A program made the translations under genes and the position numbers. A stretch of DNA of 64,000 bases from Chlamydiota bacterium (GTDB lineage: Bacteria; Auribacterota; Tritonobacteria; UBA1439), in assembly GCA_012729785.1 (NCBI GenBank), contig JAAYCL010000042.1, forward strand, positions 59,530-123,529. Direction: 5' to 3'. This document shows positions 51,934 to 60,339 of this stretch, one piece after another. The notes below the pieces were generated by a model. The model was not told the DNA's origin and searched no databases. It saw only the letters and a list, made by a program, of their open reading frames with translations. Numbering within the stretch: position 1 is the first letter of the stretch; the number at the start of each line of letters is the position of its first letter.

Positions 51934-52416
51934 ATGAAACTCCCCACAACGGACGAGATCCATGAGGCGCGTGCGCCGATGGCTTCGCTGATCGGCAAGT
52001 CTGAAAAGGCGCTGCAGAAACTGCCGCCGGGAACGTGGCAGCATACGATGCTGCAGAATAACCTCAAGGCGCTGCGCATCGCGTTCGCGCTGCTCAACAA
52101 GGGGACTGACGGTGCGGACGGTTTCACGCAGGCCGAGTTGCGGGAGGCCCGCGCTGCGCTTGCTTCCATGATAGGCAAGACCGAGAAGACCCAGGCCGGA
52201 TTCTCGCCGGGAACCTCCCCGCATACGCTGCAGCGGAACAGGCGCAAGGCGCTGCGCATCGCGGAGGCATTGATGGACGCAGGATCGGCTTCGCGGCGCA
52301 GTCCGGGGAGCGGTCAACGGGAATGCTATGCCGGACCAGAGCATCGAAACTGCGTGGAACGACGAAGCGGGCTCGCCTCCGGCCCGAGGCTCAACGGCCA
52401 CCCGTCGGGACAGTAG
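51934..52416 (+). CDS. Protein with two tandem ~53-residue helical repeats
   Basis: The 160-residue frame contains two clear copies of one module, residues 5-57 and 65-117, with a 60-residue period. Both share EARAxxASxIGKxEK, PGTxxHT and KALRIAxAL. The module looks helical and resembles short repeats seen in uncharacterised proteins of anaerobic gut bacteria; no function is known to me. The tail after residue 118 is low in conserved features. The start is uncertain: the ATG at 51934 sits just before the first repeat with a poor ribosome site, and the frame is open upstream to an ATG at 51754. Confidence 0.65.
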   Translation: MKLPTTDEIHEARAPMASLIGKSEKALQKLPPGTWQHTMLQNNLKALRIAFALLNKGTDGADGFTQAELREARAALASMIGKTEKTQAGFSPGTSPHTLQRNRRKALRIAEALMDAGSASRRSPGSGQRECYAGPEHRNCVERRSGLASGPRLNGHPSGQ

Positions 52417-52450
52417 ATCGAAATCGGGATCGCTGTCGGGATCGAAACGA
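52415..52450. repeat. Short degenerate iterations of an ATCGGGATCG-type unit
   Basis: Overlapping copies of GATCGAAA, ATCGGGATCG and GTCGGGATCG follow one another just after the repeat-protein stop. Similar GATCGAAATCG strings are common intergenic filler in some bacterial genomes. Confidence 0.4.
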
Positions 52451-52751
52451 AACGGCGCTCGGACACGAGAGACCGGGAGCCATATCGGGCGCGGGAGGAG
52501 ATGGCGATCCACGAGGGGAACGAGATCGATCCCGTTCCCGAAAGCGATTCGGATGAGACCAAGCCCCGGCGAGTCGGGGGGGCGACGGGATTCCGCCGCG
52601 TCACCGCTGACGTTGCCTGATCTATCCGGCGCATGGTATCTCCGGAAGCTTCTCCGTGTAAATCTCCGCGGAACTGTGCTACCCTGTGCGAAAACACGGA
52701 TGCGAGTTCCCTGTGACCTCTGTGGCGAAGCGCGTATGCAGGGGGGTGCCC
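52417..52751. other. Gene-free stretch upstream of dapA
   Basis: No gene is visible. The first part (52415-52450) has short iterations of ATCGGGATCG / GTCGGGATCGAAA type. Possible but weak promoter elements for dapA lie near 52613 (TTGCCT) and 52637 (TATCTC). Confidence 0.5.
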
Positions 52752-53618
52752 ATGTTCAGCGGATCCATCGTTGCCCTGGTGACGCCGTTCAAAAACGGCG
52801 AGGTGGACTACCCGGCGCTGGCCGAGCTGCTCGAGTTCCAGATCGGCGCCGGGACCGACGTGATCCTGCCCTGCGGCACGACCGGGGAGTCGGCGACGCT
52901 GTCGCATGAGGAGCACGACCGCGTGGTCGAATTCGTCGTCCAGAAGGTCGCCGGGCGGGTGCCGGTCATCGCGGGGAGCGGTTCGAACTCCACGGCGGAG
53001 GCGCTGCGGCTTACGCGGCACGCCAAGGAGGCGGGCGCCGACGGCGTCCTGGTGATCACCCCGTACGGCAACAAGCCGACCCAGCGCGGGCTTATCTACC
53101 ATTACGAGGCGCTGGCGAAGGGGGTGGATATCCCGATCGTGCTGTACAACGTCCCCGGGAGGACCGGCGTCTCGATCGCCCCGGAGACGGTCGCCGCCCT
53201 CTCGAGGCACAAGAACATCGTGGCCATCAAGGAGGCCGGCGGCAGCCTCGAGCAGGTGAGCCAGATCATCTCCCGGTGCGACATTACCGTCCTCTCCGGC
53301 GACGACAGTTTGACCTTCCCGATCATGGCGCTGGGGGGGAAGGGGGTAGTCTCCGTGGTCGCCAACGTCCTGCCCGCCGCGGTCGCCGAGATGGTGGAGA
53401 CGTACCTCGAGAAGGACGTCGAGGGGGCGCGCACGATGCACTATGAGCTCTACCGGATGAGCCGGGCGCTCTTCATCGAGACCAATCCGATCCCGGTGAA
53501 GGCGGCCCTGGCGATGATGGGCAAGATCGAAGAGGAGTACCGGCTGCCGCTCTGCCGGATGGCCGATGAAAACCGGCTGAAGCTCGAGAAGGTGATGAAG
53601 GAGTACGAACTGATCTGA
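52752..53618 (+). CDS. dapA: 4-hydroxy-tetrahydrodipicolinate synthase
   Basis: DapA condenses pyruvate and aspartate semialdehyde, the committed step of lysine/DAP synthesis. The 288-residue aldolase-fold protein has the Schiff-base Lys160 in VAIKEAGG, Tyr132 in LYNVPGRTG, and CGTTGESATLSHEEH. The ATG at 52752 gives the classic FSGSIVALVTPF start after a GGGGGGTG site. It heads dapA-dapB-dapL. Confidence 0.97.
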   Translation: MFSGSIVALVTPFKNGEVDYPALAELLEFQIGAGTDVILPCGTTGESATLSHEEHDRVVEFVVQKVAGRVPVIAGSGSNSTAEALRLTRHAKEAGADGVLVITPYGNKPTQRGLIYHYEALAKGVDIPIVLYNVPGRTGVSIAPETVAALSRHKNIVAIKEAGGSLEQVSQIISRCDITVLSGDDSLTFPIMALGGKGVVSVVANVLPAAVAEMVETYLEKDVEGARTMHYELYRMSRALFIETNPIPVKAALAMMGKIEEEYRLPLCRMADENRLKLEKVMKEYELI

Positions 53619-53660
53619 GCGTCGTGAGACGCCGGACGCGGGAGGGAGGGGGAGCGCCGG

Positions 53661-54464
53661 ATGCAGAGGATCGTCGTCTGCGGGGCCTGCGGGCGGATGG
53701 GGAAGAGGATCATCGCCTGCGCGGCGGAGGATCCGGGGATCGCCGTCGCCGGCGCGGTGGAACGCGCGGGGCACCCGTGCCTGGGGGCCGATGCGGGGGC
53801 CTGCGCGGGCGTCGGCGAAATCGGGGTCGCCGTCTCGGCGGATCTCGAAGCCGCCGCCCGCGGGGCGGATGTGATCGTGGACTTCTCCGGCCGCGAGACG
53901 GCGGTGCGGAACGCCGCGGCGGCCGCCTCCCTCGGCATGCCGATCGTGATCGGCACGACCGGTCTCGGGGAGGAGCAGCTACACCCGATTCGGGCGGCGG
54001 CGGAAAAGGTCGCCTGCGTCGTCGCGCCCAACATGAGCGTCGGGGCGAATCTTCTCATCGAGATCGCAGCCGAGACGGCGCGCCTCCTCGGCGACGACTA
54101 CGACGTCGAGATCGTCGAGACGCATCACCGGATGAAGAAGGACGCGCCGAGCGGGACGGCGCTCGCCCTGGCGCGCGCCGTCGCCGGGGCCCGCGGAATC
54201 GATCTTCCCGGAGCCGTCGTGTACGGGAGGAGCGGCCACCCGGGCGCGCGCCCGAAGGGGCAGATCGGCATTCACGCGGTCCGGCAGGGCGATGTCGTCG
54301 GCGACCATGTCGTCGGTTTCGCCGCGCCGGGCGAGCGGATCGAGCTTGTCCACCGCGCCACCTCGCGCGATACGTTCGCGCGCGGCGCCCTGCGGGCGGC
54401 GAAATGGGTCGCGAAGAAGGCGCCCGGCATCTACGGGATGGCGGACGTGCTGCGCGAGGGCTGA
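53661..54464 (+). CDS. dapB: 4-hydroxy-tetrahydrodipicolinate reductase
   Basis: DapB reduces the dapA product to tetrahydrodipicolinate. The 267-residue protein has the nucleotide loop GACGRMGKRI (8-17), VIGTTGLG, APNMSVGANL and the catalytic ETHHRMKKDAPSGTA. The length and order are standard. GGAGGGGGAG precedes the ATG. Confidence 0.97.
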   Translation: MQRIVVCGACGRMGKRIIACAAEDPGIAVAGAVERAGHPCLGADAGACAGVGEIGVAVSADLEAAARGADVIVDFSGRETAVRNAAAAASLGMPIVIGTTGLGEEQLHPIRAAAEKVACVVAPNMSVGANLLIEIAAETARLLGDDYDVEIVETHHRMKKDAPSGTALALARAVAGARGIDLPGAVVYGRSGHPGARPKGQIGIHAVRQGDVVGDHVVGFAAPGERIELVHRATSRDTFARGALRAAKWVAKKAPGIYGMADVLREG

Positions 54465-54554
54465 TCGCCACGGATCATGCGGACGACGCGGAGGCGCCCT
54501 TTTCCCGCGCTTCCCGCCGTTCGATTTCTCATTCAGGAGGAGGGGGAAACGGCG

Positions 54555-55739
54555 GTGAACGCACGGAAGCGGATCGCGATAGCGTACGCGGACAGGCTGC
54601 GGAGGCTCCCTCCGTACCTGTTCGCCGAGATCGACCGGATGAAGCGGGAGGTCGTCAAAACGGGGCGGGACATCATCGACCTCGGCGTGGGGGACCCGGA
54701 CCTCCCGACGCCGCCGCACATCATCGAGGCGCTGCACCGGGCGGCGCTCGACCCGGCGAATCACCGGTACGCGCTCGACCTCGGGATGCCGGTCCTGCGC
54801 GAGGCGATCGCGGGCTGGTACGACCGCCGCTTCGGGGTGTCGCTCGACCCGGAGACGGAGGTGCTCCCCCTCATCGGCTCCAAGGAGGGGATCGGCCACA
54901 TCCCGTTCGCGTTCGTGAACCCCGGCGACGCGGTGCTCGTCCCCGACCCCGGCTACCCCGTCTACCAGGCCACGACCATCCTCGCCGGCGGCGCGCCGCA
55001 CCGGATGCCGCTCCGCGAGGAGAACGGCTTCCTCCCGGATCTCGACGCGATCCCGGAAAAGATCGGCCGCACCGCCAAGCTCCTCTTCATCAACTACCCG
55101 AACAATCCGACCGCGGCGACCGCCGACCGGGGGTTCTTCGACCGCGTGGTCGAATACGCCCGGCGGCACGGCGTCATCGTCTGCCACGACGCCGCCTACA
55201 CGGAGCTCGCCTTCGACGGGTACCGGCCGCAGAGCTTCCTCTCGGCGGAGGGGGCGCGGGAGGTCGGCATCGAATTCCATTCGCTCTCCAAGACCTACAG
55301 CATGACCGGCTGGCGGATCGGCTTCGCCGTCGGCAACGCGGAGGTGCTCGGGGGGCTCGGCAAGGTGAAGTCGAACCTCGACTCGGGGATCTTCCAGGCG
55401 GTGCAGCTCGCCGGTGTCGCGGCGCTCGAGGGAAGGCAGGATTTCCTGGCCGAGTATACCGCGATCTACCAGCGCAGGCGCGACGTGCTCGTGGACGGTC
55501 TCCGCGGTCTCGGCTGGCGCGTCGCCAGGCCGAAGGCGACCTTCTACGTCTGGGCGCCCGTCCCGGGGCACATGCGCTCCGAGGAGATGGCGGGGCGGCT
55601 TTTGAAGGAGGCCGGTATCGTCGCCACGCCCGGCAACGGCCTCGGGCCGAGCGGGGAGGGGTATATCCGCATGACCCTGACCGTGCCGGAGGAGCGCCTC
55701 CGCGAGGCGGTGGAGAGGATCTCGAGGATGCGTGCGTGA
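54555..55739 (+). CDS. dapL: LL-diaminopimelate aminotransferase
   Basis: DapL makes LL-DAP from tetrahydrodipicolinate in one step with glutamate, bypassing the succinyl and acetyl branches. The 394-residue class I/II PLP enzyme has [16 protein letters not shown] at its start, [21 protein letters not shown], and the PLP lysine in [19 protein letters not shown] at 54555 with AGGAGGAGGGGG upstream gives a normal N terminus; the longer frame from 54477 adds non-family sequence. The lysA, dapF, dapA and dapB genes in this window all fit this pathway. Confidence 0.95.
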   Translation: MNARKRIAIAYADRLRRLPPYLFAEIDRMKREVVKTGRDIIDLGVGDPDLPTPPHIIEALHRAALDPANHRYALDLGMPVLREAIAGWYDRRFGVSLDPETEVLPLIGSKEGIGHIPFAFVNPGDAVLVPDPGYPVYQATTILAGGAPHRMPLREENGFLPDLDAIPEKIGRTAKLLFINYPNNPTAATADRGFFDRVVEYARRHGVIVCHDAAYTELAFDGYRPQSFLSAEGAREVGIEFHSLSKTYSMTGWRIGFAVGNAEVLGGLGKVKSNLDSGIFQAVQLAGVAALEGRQDFLAEYTAIYQRRRDVLVDGLRGLGWRVARPKATFYVWAPVPGHMRSEEMAGRLLKEAGIVATPGNGLGPSGEGYIRMTLTVPEERLREAVERISRMRA

Positions 55740-55901
55740 GACGGGTGACGGGGGGACGGCGGCGGTCCCGATGGGGAAGGCACTCGCGAAACCCCGGGCG
55801 ACGGAACGGGTCGGTGGAGCGCGCGCGGAGGATCTGCGGCCTCCGCGGTGATCTCTCCGTCGTCGAGCGCTGCCGACCCGCCGTGCGGGCGAGGAGAGCC
55901 G

Positions 55902-56447
55902 ATGCGCCTGAACGGTCGTTGTGCGTCCCGCCTCTCCCGTCGTGCGTCTGAAACGGCGCACCTCGGACTGGGCTCCAACCTCGGGAATCCCGCGAGGAAC
56001 CTCCGCGAGGCGGTCGGGAGGATCGAAGCGGTGCCGGGCGTCAGGGTGGTGAAGCGCTCCCCCGTCTACCGCACGGAGCCGGTCGGCGGGCCGCCGCAGC
56101 CCGCGTATCTGAACGCGGCGATCGAGGTCGAGACCTCGCTCGAACCCGCGGCGCTCCTCCGGGAGCTCCGCGAGATCGAGCGGGCGATGGGGAGGAGGCG
56201 CGGGAGGCGGAACGCGCCCCGCACGATCGATCTCGACATCCTGCTTTTCGGGCGGCGGGTGGTCCGGTCCGCCTGCCTCGCGGTGCCGCACCCGCGGATG
56301 CACGAGCGGCGTTTCGTGCTCGCCCCGCTGGCCGACATCGCGCCGCGGGCGCTCCATCCGGGCGAGAAGAAAACGGTGGCGGGCCTGCTCGCGAAGCTGC
56401 GGGACGCGCACCGGGTCGAGAGGACGCGCGCGAGGATCGGCCCCTGA
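55902..56447 (+). CDS. folK: 2-amino-4-hydroxy-6-hydroxymethyldihydropteridine pyrophosphokinase
   Basis: FolK pyrophosphorylates the pterin precursor in folate synthesis. The 181-residue protein has LGLGSNLGNP, SPVYRTEPVGGPPQP and the signature RNAPRTIDLDILLFG. The ATG at 55902 follows GAGGAGAGCC. The N-terminal 17 residues before the first strand are basic and not typical, so translation might begin later. It lies upstream of panB-panC, as in several genomes. Confidence 0.94.
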   Translation: MRLNGRCASRLSRRASETAHLGLGSNLGNPARNLREAVGRIEAVPGVRVVKRSPVYRTEPVGGPPQPAYLNAAIEVETSLEPAALLRELREIERAMGRRRGRRNAPRTIDLDILLFGRRVVRSACLAVPHPRMHERRFVLAPLADIAPRALHPGEKKTVAGLLAKLRDAHRVERTRARIGP

Positions 56448-56635
56448 GATCCGGCGGCCCCGAGAATCAGGCGCCGGGGGAAGGGGAGGGGTTTCCGCGG
56501 GTATCGCGGCAGGACCCCCCCGAAAAGCCCGCGCGCGTGGGCAACGAGGGCACCCCCTCCCCGGCCCCCCACAAGGGGCGGGGGAGCCGGGGGAGGATCG
56601 TTTCGAGGCGGGGGCATTGTGGAAAGGGGCTCGGT

Positions 56636-57442
56636 ATGACGGCGGACAAGATCACGCCCTTGGTGTTGCGGGAGATGAAGAAGCGCGGGGAGAAGATCGT
56701 CGCCCTCACCGCGTACGACTTCCACGCCTCGGCCCTCCTCAACGACGGGGGGGTCGACCTGATCCTCGTCGGCGATTCGCTCGGGATGGTGCTGCTCGGC
56801 TACCCCAGCACCCTCCCGGTCACGATGGAGGAGATGCTCCACCACACCCGCGCGGTCGCGCGCGGGAACAGCCGGGCGCTCCTCGTGGGCGACATGCCGT
56901 TCATGGCGGCGGGGGTGCGCGTCGAGGAGACGGTACGGAACGCGGGCAGGTTCGTGAAGGAGGCCGGGGCCCACGCGGTGAAGATCGAGGGGGGCGAAGA
57001 GAGCGCCCCGGAGATCAGGGCGGTGGTGCGCGCCGGCGTGCCGGTCCTCGGCCACATCGGCCTCACCCCGCAGGACATCCTGGTCCTCGGCGGGTACCGG
57101 GTGCAGGGGCGCGGGGACGACGCGGCCCGCCGTGTCGAGGCGGACGCGCGTGCGGTCGAGGAGGCGGGGGCGTTCGCCATCGTGCTGGAGTGCCTCCCGG
57201 CGGAGCTTGCCGCCCGGGTCACGGCGTCGGTCGGCATCCCCACCATCGGGATCGGGGCGGGCCCGTCCTGCGACGGGCAGATCCTCGTGCTCAACGACAT
57301 CCTCGGCCTCTCCCCCGGTCGCGCCGCCCGCTTCGTGAAGGTCTATGCGGATCTGGGGAAGGGGATGCGGGAGGCGGTCTCGCAGTACGCGGCGGAGGTC
57401 CGCACCGGGCGGTACCCGGACGCCGGGCACTCGTACCGATAA
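56636..57442 (+). CDS. panB: 3-methyl-2-oxobutanoate hydroxymethyltransferase
   Basis: PanB makes ketopantoate with methylene-tetrahydrofolate, the first step to pantothenate. The 268-residue barrel protein has VALTAYDFHAS, LVGDSLGMVLLGYPSTLPVTMEEM-type motifs and GHIGLTPQ; the catalytic Glu lies in IVLECLP. GGAAAGGGG precedes the ATG. The CoA precursor made here would feed the coaB/coaC genes at 30 kb. Confidence 0.96.
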   Translation: MTADKITPLVLREMKKRGEKIVALTAYDFHASALLNDGGVDLILVGDSLGMVLLGYPSTLPVTMEEMLHHTRAVARGNSRALLVGDMPFMAAGVRVEETVRNAGRFVKEAGAHAVKIEGGEESAPEIRAVVRAGVPVLGHIGLTPQDILVLGGYRVQGRGDDAARRVEADARAVEEAGAFAIVLECLPAELAARVTASVGIPTIGIGAGPSCDGQILVLNDILGLSPGRAARFVKVYADLGKGMREAVSQYAAEVRTGRYPDAGHSYR

Positions 57443-57527
57443 ACGGACGGCGCGCGGGGAAATCGGCGCCTGCCGGATGCGCACGCCGGCGCGGCGATCC
57501 GACCGCGCGGAGAGGGGGGACGGATCG

Positions 57528-58373
57528 ATGAAGATCATCAGCACGGTCAAGGAGATGCAGCGCTACGTCAAGCACAACTACAAGCGGGCGCGCAGGATCG
57601 CCCTCGTGCCCACCATGGGAGCGTTCCACGACGGACACACGATGCTGATGCGCCAGGCGCGGCAGCAGTGCGACCGGCTGGTGGTGAGCATCTTCATCAA
57701 CCCGCTCCAGTTCGGCGAGGGGGAGGATTTCGCCAGGTACCCCCGCGACATGGAGGCGGACCTCGCCGTCGCCAGGGAGTGCCGGGCGAACGTCGTCTTC
57801 ACCCCGAGCAGCGCGGAGCTGTACCCGCCGGGCTACTCCACCTTCGTCACCGAGGAGCAGCTCAGCCGGAGGCTCTGCGGCCCGTTCCGCCCGGGCCATT
57901 TCCGGGGCGTGGCGACCGTCGTCGCGAAGCTGTTCAACATCGTCAGGCCGCACACGGCGTACTTCGGCCAGAAGGACGCGCAACAGTGCGCGGTGATCCG
58001 CAAGATGGTCGCGGACCTGAACTACCCGGTCCGCATCGTCGTGATGCCCACCGTCCGAGAGAAGAACGGGCTCGCCTGCTCGTCCCGCAACAGATACCTG
58101 AGCGCCCGGGAGAGGAGGGAGGCCGCGGTCTTGAACAGCTCCCTCCAGAAGGCGCAGGAGATGGTTCGGGCGGGGGTCCGCGAGGTGCAGGCGATCCTCG
58201 GGGCGGTCCGGGGCTCCGTCGCGGCGGCGCCGCTCGTCCGCATCGAGTACCTCGAAACGGTCGATCCCGACACGCTCGAACGCGTGTCGAAGGTGAACGA
58301 CAAGACGTTGCTCGCGATCGCGGCGCGCGTCGGTCAAAGCCGTCTCATCGACAATATCGTCCTCGAGCCCTGA
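57528..58373 (+). CDS. panC: Pantothenate synthetase
   Basis: PanC joins pantoate and beta-alanine with ATP. The 281-residue protein has the HIGH-type ATP motif in PTMGAFHDGHTMLM, SIFINPLQFGEGEDF, FGQKDAQQ and the KMSKS-like SSRNRYLS. GAGGGGGGA precedes the ATG. No panD (aspartate decarboxylase) is adjacent. Confidence 0.97.
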   Translation: MKIISTVKEMQRYVKHNYKRARRIALVPTMGAFHDGHTMLMRQARQQCDRLVVSIFINPLQFGEGEDFARYPRDMEADLAVARECRANVVFTPSSAELYPPGYSTFVTEEQLSRRLCGPFRPGHFRGVATVVAKLFNIVRPHTAYFGQKDAQQCAVIRKMVADLNYPVRIVVMPTVREKNGLACSSRNRYLSARERREAAVLNSSLQKAQEMVRAGVREVQAILGAVRGSVAAAPLVRIEYLETVDPDTLERVSKVNDKTLLAIAARVGQSRLIDNIVLEP

Positions 58374-58394
58374 CGGGGCGCAGGAGGGGGCGCG

Positions 58395-59309
58395 ATGGAG
58401 TCCCGCGACGAGTGCATCGCGCGGATCGTTCGTCTCAAGGCCGCGCGGGGCGCCGTGATCCTCGCGCACAACTACCAGCGCGGCGAGGTGCAGGATATCG
58501 CCGACTTCACCGGCGACTCGCTGGAGCTGAGCCGCCGCGCCGCCGCCACCGACGCCCGGGTGATCGTCTTCTGCGGCGTCTATTTCATGGCGGAGAGCGC
58601 CCGGATCCTGAACCCGAACAAAACGGTCCTTTTGCCCGAGCGGGAGGCGGGCTGCCCGCTCGCCGAGATGCTCGATGCCGCCCAGCTCAGGGACTGGAAG
58701 GCCGCCCATCCGGGGCGCCCGGTCGTCACCTACATCAACTCCAGCGCGGCGGTGAAGGCGGAGAGCGACATCTGCTGCACCTCGTCGAACGCCGCGTCCG
58801 TCGTGGAGTCGCTCGATGCGCAGGAGATCCTCTTCGGGCCCGACATGAATCTCGGGGCGTGGGTGCAGGCGCACACGCGGAAGCGGCTCATCGTCTGGAA
58901 CGGCTACTGCGCGACGCACGCCTGGGTGCGGCCGGAGGAGATCCTCGACGCCAAACGCGCCCATCCAAACGCCGTCGTGGTGGCGCACCCCGAGTGCGGT
59001 CCGAAGATCACCGCGCTCGCCGACCGCGTCTGCAGCACCTCCGGGATGCTCGCCTTCGTCCGCTCCTCCCCCGCGGAGGAGTTCATCATCGTCACCGAGG
59101 CGGGGATGCTGCACCGTCTCTCCCGCGACAATCCCGGCACGCGCTTCCACCTCGGCTCCCCCCGCCTCTTCTGCCCGAACATGAAGCGCACCACGCTCGC
59201 CTCCGTCGCGGAATCGCTCGAGCGGATGCAGCACGAGATCCGCGTGGAGGAGGGGATCCGCCTCCGCGCCGCCCGCGCCCTGGAGAGGATGCTGGAGGTG
59301 CGGGCGTGA
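58395..59309 (+). CDS. nadA: Quinolinate synthase
   Basis: NadA is the 4Fe-4S enzyme that condenses iminoaspartate with dihydroxyacetone phosphate in NAD synthesis. The 304-residue protein has AHNYQRGEVQDIADF, the three cluster Cys regions (SDICCTSSNA, HPECGP, FCPNMK) and TEAGMLHRL. nadB and nadC are not adjacent. Its TGA overlaps the start of the ABC ATPase gene. Confidence 0.97.
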   Translation: MESRDECIARIVRLKAARGAVILAHNYQRGEVQDIADFTGDSLELSRRAAATDARVIVFCGVYFMAESARILNPNKTVLLPEREAGCPLAEMLDAAQLRDWKAAHPGRPVVTYINSSAAVKAESDICCTSSNAASVVESLDAQEILFGPDMNLGAWVQAHTRKRLIVWNGYCATHAWVRPEEILDAKRAHPNAVVVAHPECGPKITALADRVCSTSGMLAFVRSSPAEEFIIVTEAGMLHRLSRDNPGTRFHLGSPRLFCPNMKRTTLASVAESLERMQHEIRVEEGIRLRAARALERMLEVRA

Positions 59310-60316
59310 GCCGCCTCGCCGCCGCGGGCCCGGGGCGAGACGGGGCGGGGCCCGGCCCGCTCCTCGAGGTCACCGGTCTGAAAAGGCATTTCGCCGCGCG
59401 GGGGGGGATCTTCGCGAAGGGCGGCGCGCCGGTCCGCGCGGTGGACGGGGTCTCCTTCTCGATCGGGCGCGGCGAGGCGCTCGGCCTTGTCGGGGAGAGC
59501 GGCTGCGGCAAGACGACGGTGGGGAAGACGATCCTGCGCCTCGTCGAGCCCGACGCGGGGTCCGTCCGCTTCGACGGCGTCGAGATCTCCTCCCTTTCGG
59601 CGCCCGACCTCCGGCGGATGCGCCGGAGGATGCAGTTCGTCTTCCAGGACCCGGCATCCTCGCTCGATCCGCGGATGACGGTGGGGGGGACGGTGGGCGA
59701 GCCGCTGCGCGTCCACGGCCTCGCGAGGGGCCGCCTCCTCGGGGAGAGGATCGCGGCGCTTCTCCGGCAGGTGGGGCTCCCCCCCTCGGCGGTCAACGCC
59801 TACCCGCACGAGTTCAGCGGCGGCCAGCGGCAGCGGATAGGGATCGCCCGGGCCCTGGCCCTCGGCCCGGAGTTCCTCGTCCTCGACGAGCCGGTCTCCG
59901 CGCTCGACGTCTCGATCCAGGCCCAGATCATCACCCTCATCGAGGACCTCCAGGAGGAGCGCAACCTCTCCTACCTGTTCATCTCGCACGACCTGCGCGT
60001 CGTGGAGCAGATCGCCGACCGGGTGGCGGTGATGTACCTCGGCCTCCTCGTCGAGGAGGCCGGCAGGGACGCGCTCTACGAACGGCCGCTCCACCCGTAC
60101 ACGCAGGCGCTCATCGCGGCGGTGCCGGAGGTCGGCAAGGCGGCGCGCCGCAACCGCGGCGGGATCCGCGGCGAACCGGCCTCGCCGTCCGCGCCGCCCC
60201 CGGGGTGCCGCTTCCACCCGCGCTGTCCGCGCCGGATGCCGGTCTGCCCGGAGCGGCCCCCGCGGTTCGCCGAACCCGAGCCCGGACACCGGGTGGCGTG
60301 CTGGCTCTACAGATGA
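59306..60316 (+). CDS. Oligopeptide/dipeptide ABC transporter ATPase, OppF type
   Basis: ATP-hydrolysing subunit that drives peptide uptake at the inner membrane. The 336-residue protein has Walker A GESGCGKTTVGK, the Q-loop, the ABC signature FSGGQRQRIGIARAL and Walker B EFLVLDEP. It ends in the OppD/F-type C-terminal Cys motif (GCRFHPRCPRRMPVC) that can hold a 4Fe-4S cluster. A GTG overlapping the nadA stop is the start. Its partner OppD-type ATPase is not in the window. Confidence 0.9.
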   Translation: MSRLAAAGPGRDGAGPGPLLEVTGLKRHFAARGGIFAKGGAPVRAVDGVSFSIGRGEALGLVGESGCGKTTVGKTILRLVEPDAGSVRFDGVEISSLSAPDLRRMRRRMQFVFQDPASSLDPRMTVGGTVGEPLRVHGLARGRLLGERIAALLRQVGLPPSAVNAYPHEFSGGQRQRIGIARALALGPEFLVLDEPVSALDVSIQAQIITLIEDLQEERNLSYLFISHDLRVVEQIADRVAVMYLGLLVEEAGRDALYERPLHPYTQALIAAVPEVGKAARRNRGGIRGEPASPSAPPPGCRFHPRCPRRMPVCPERPPRFAEPEPGHRVACWLYR

Positions 60317-60339
60317 ACGATCGACGCGGAGGCGACCGG

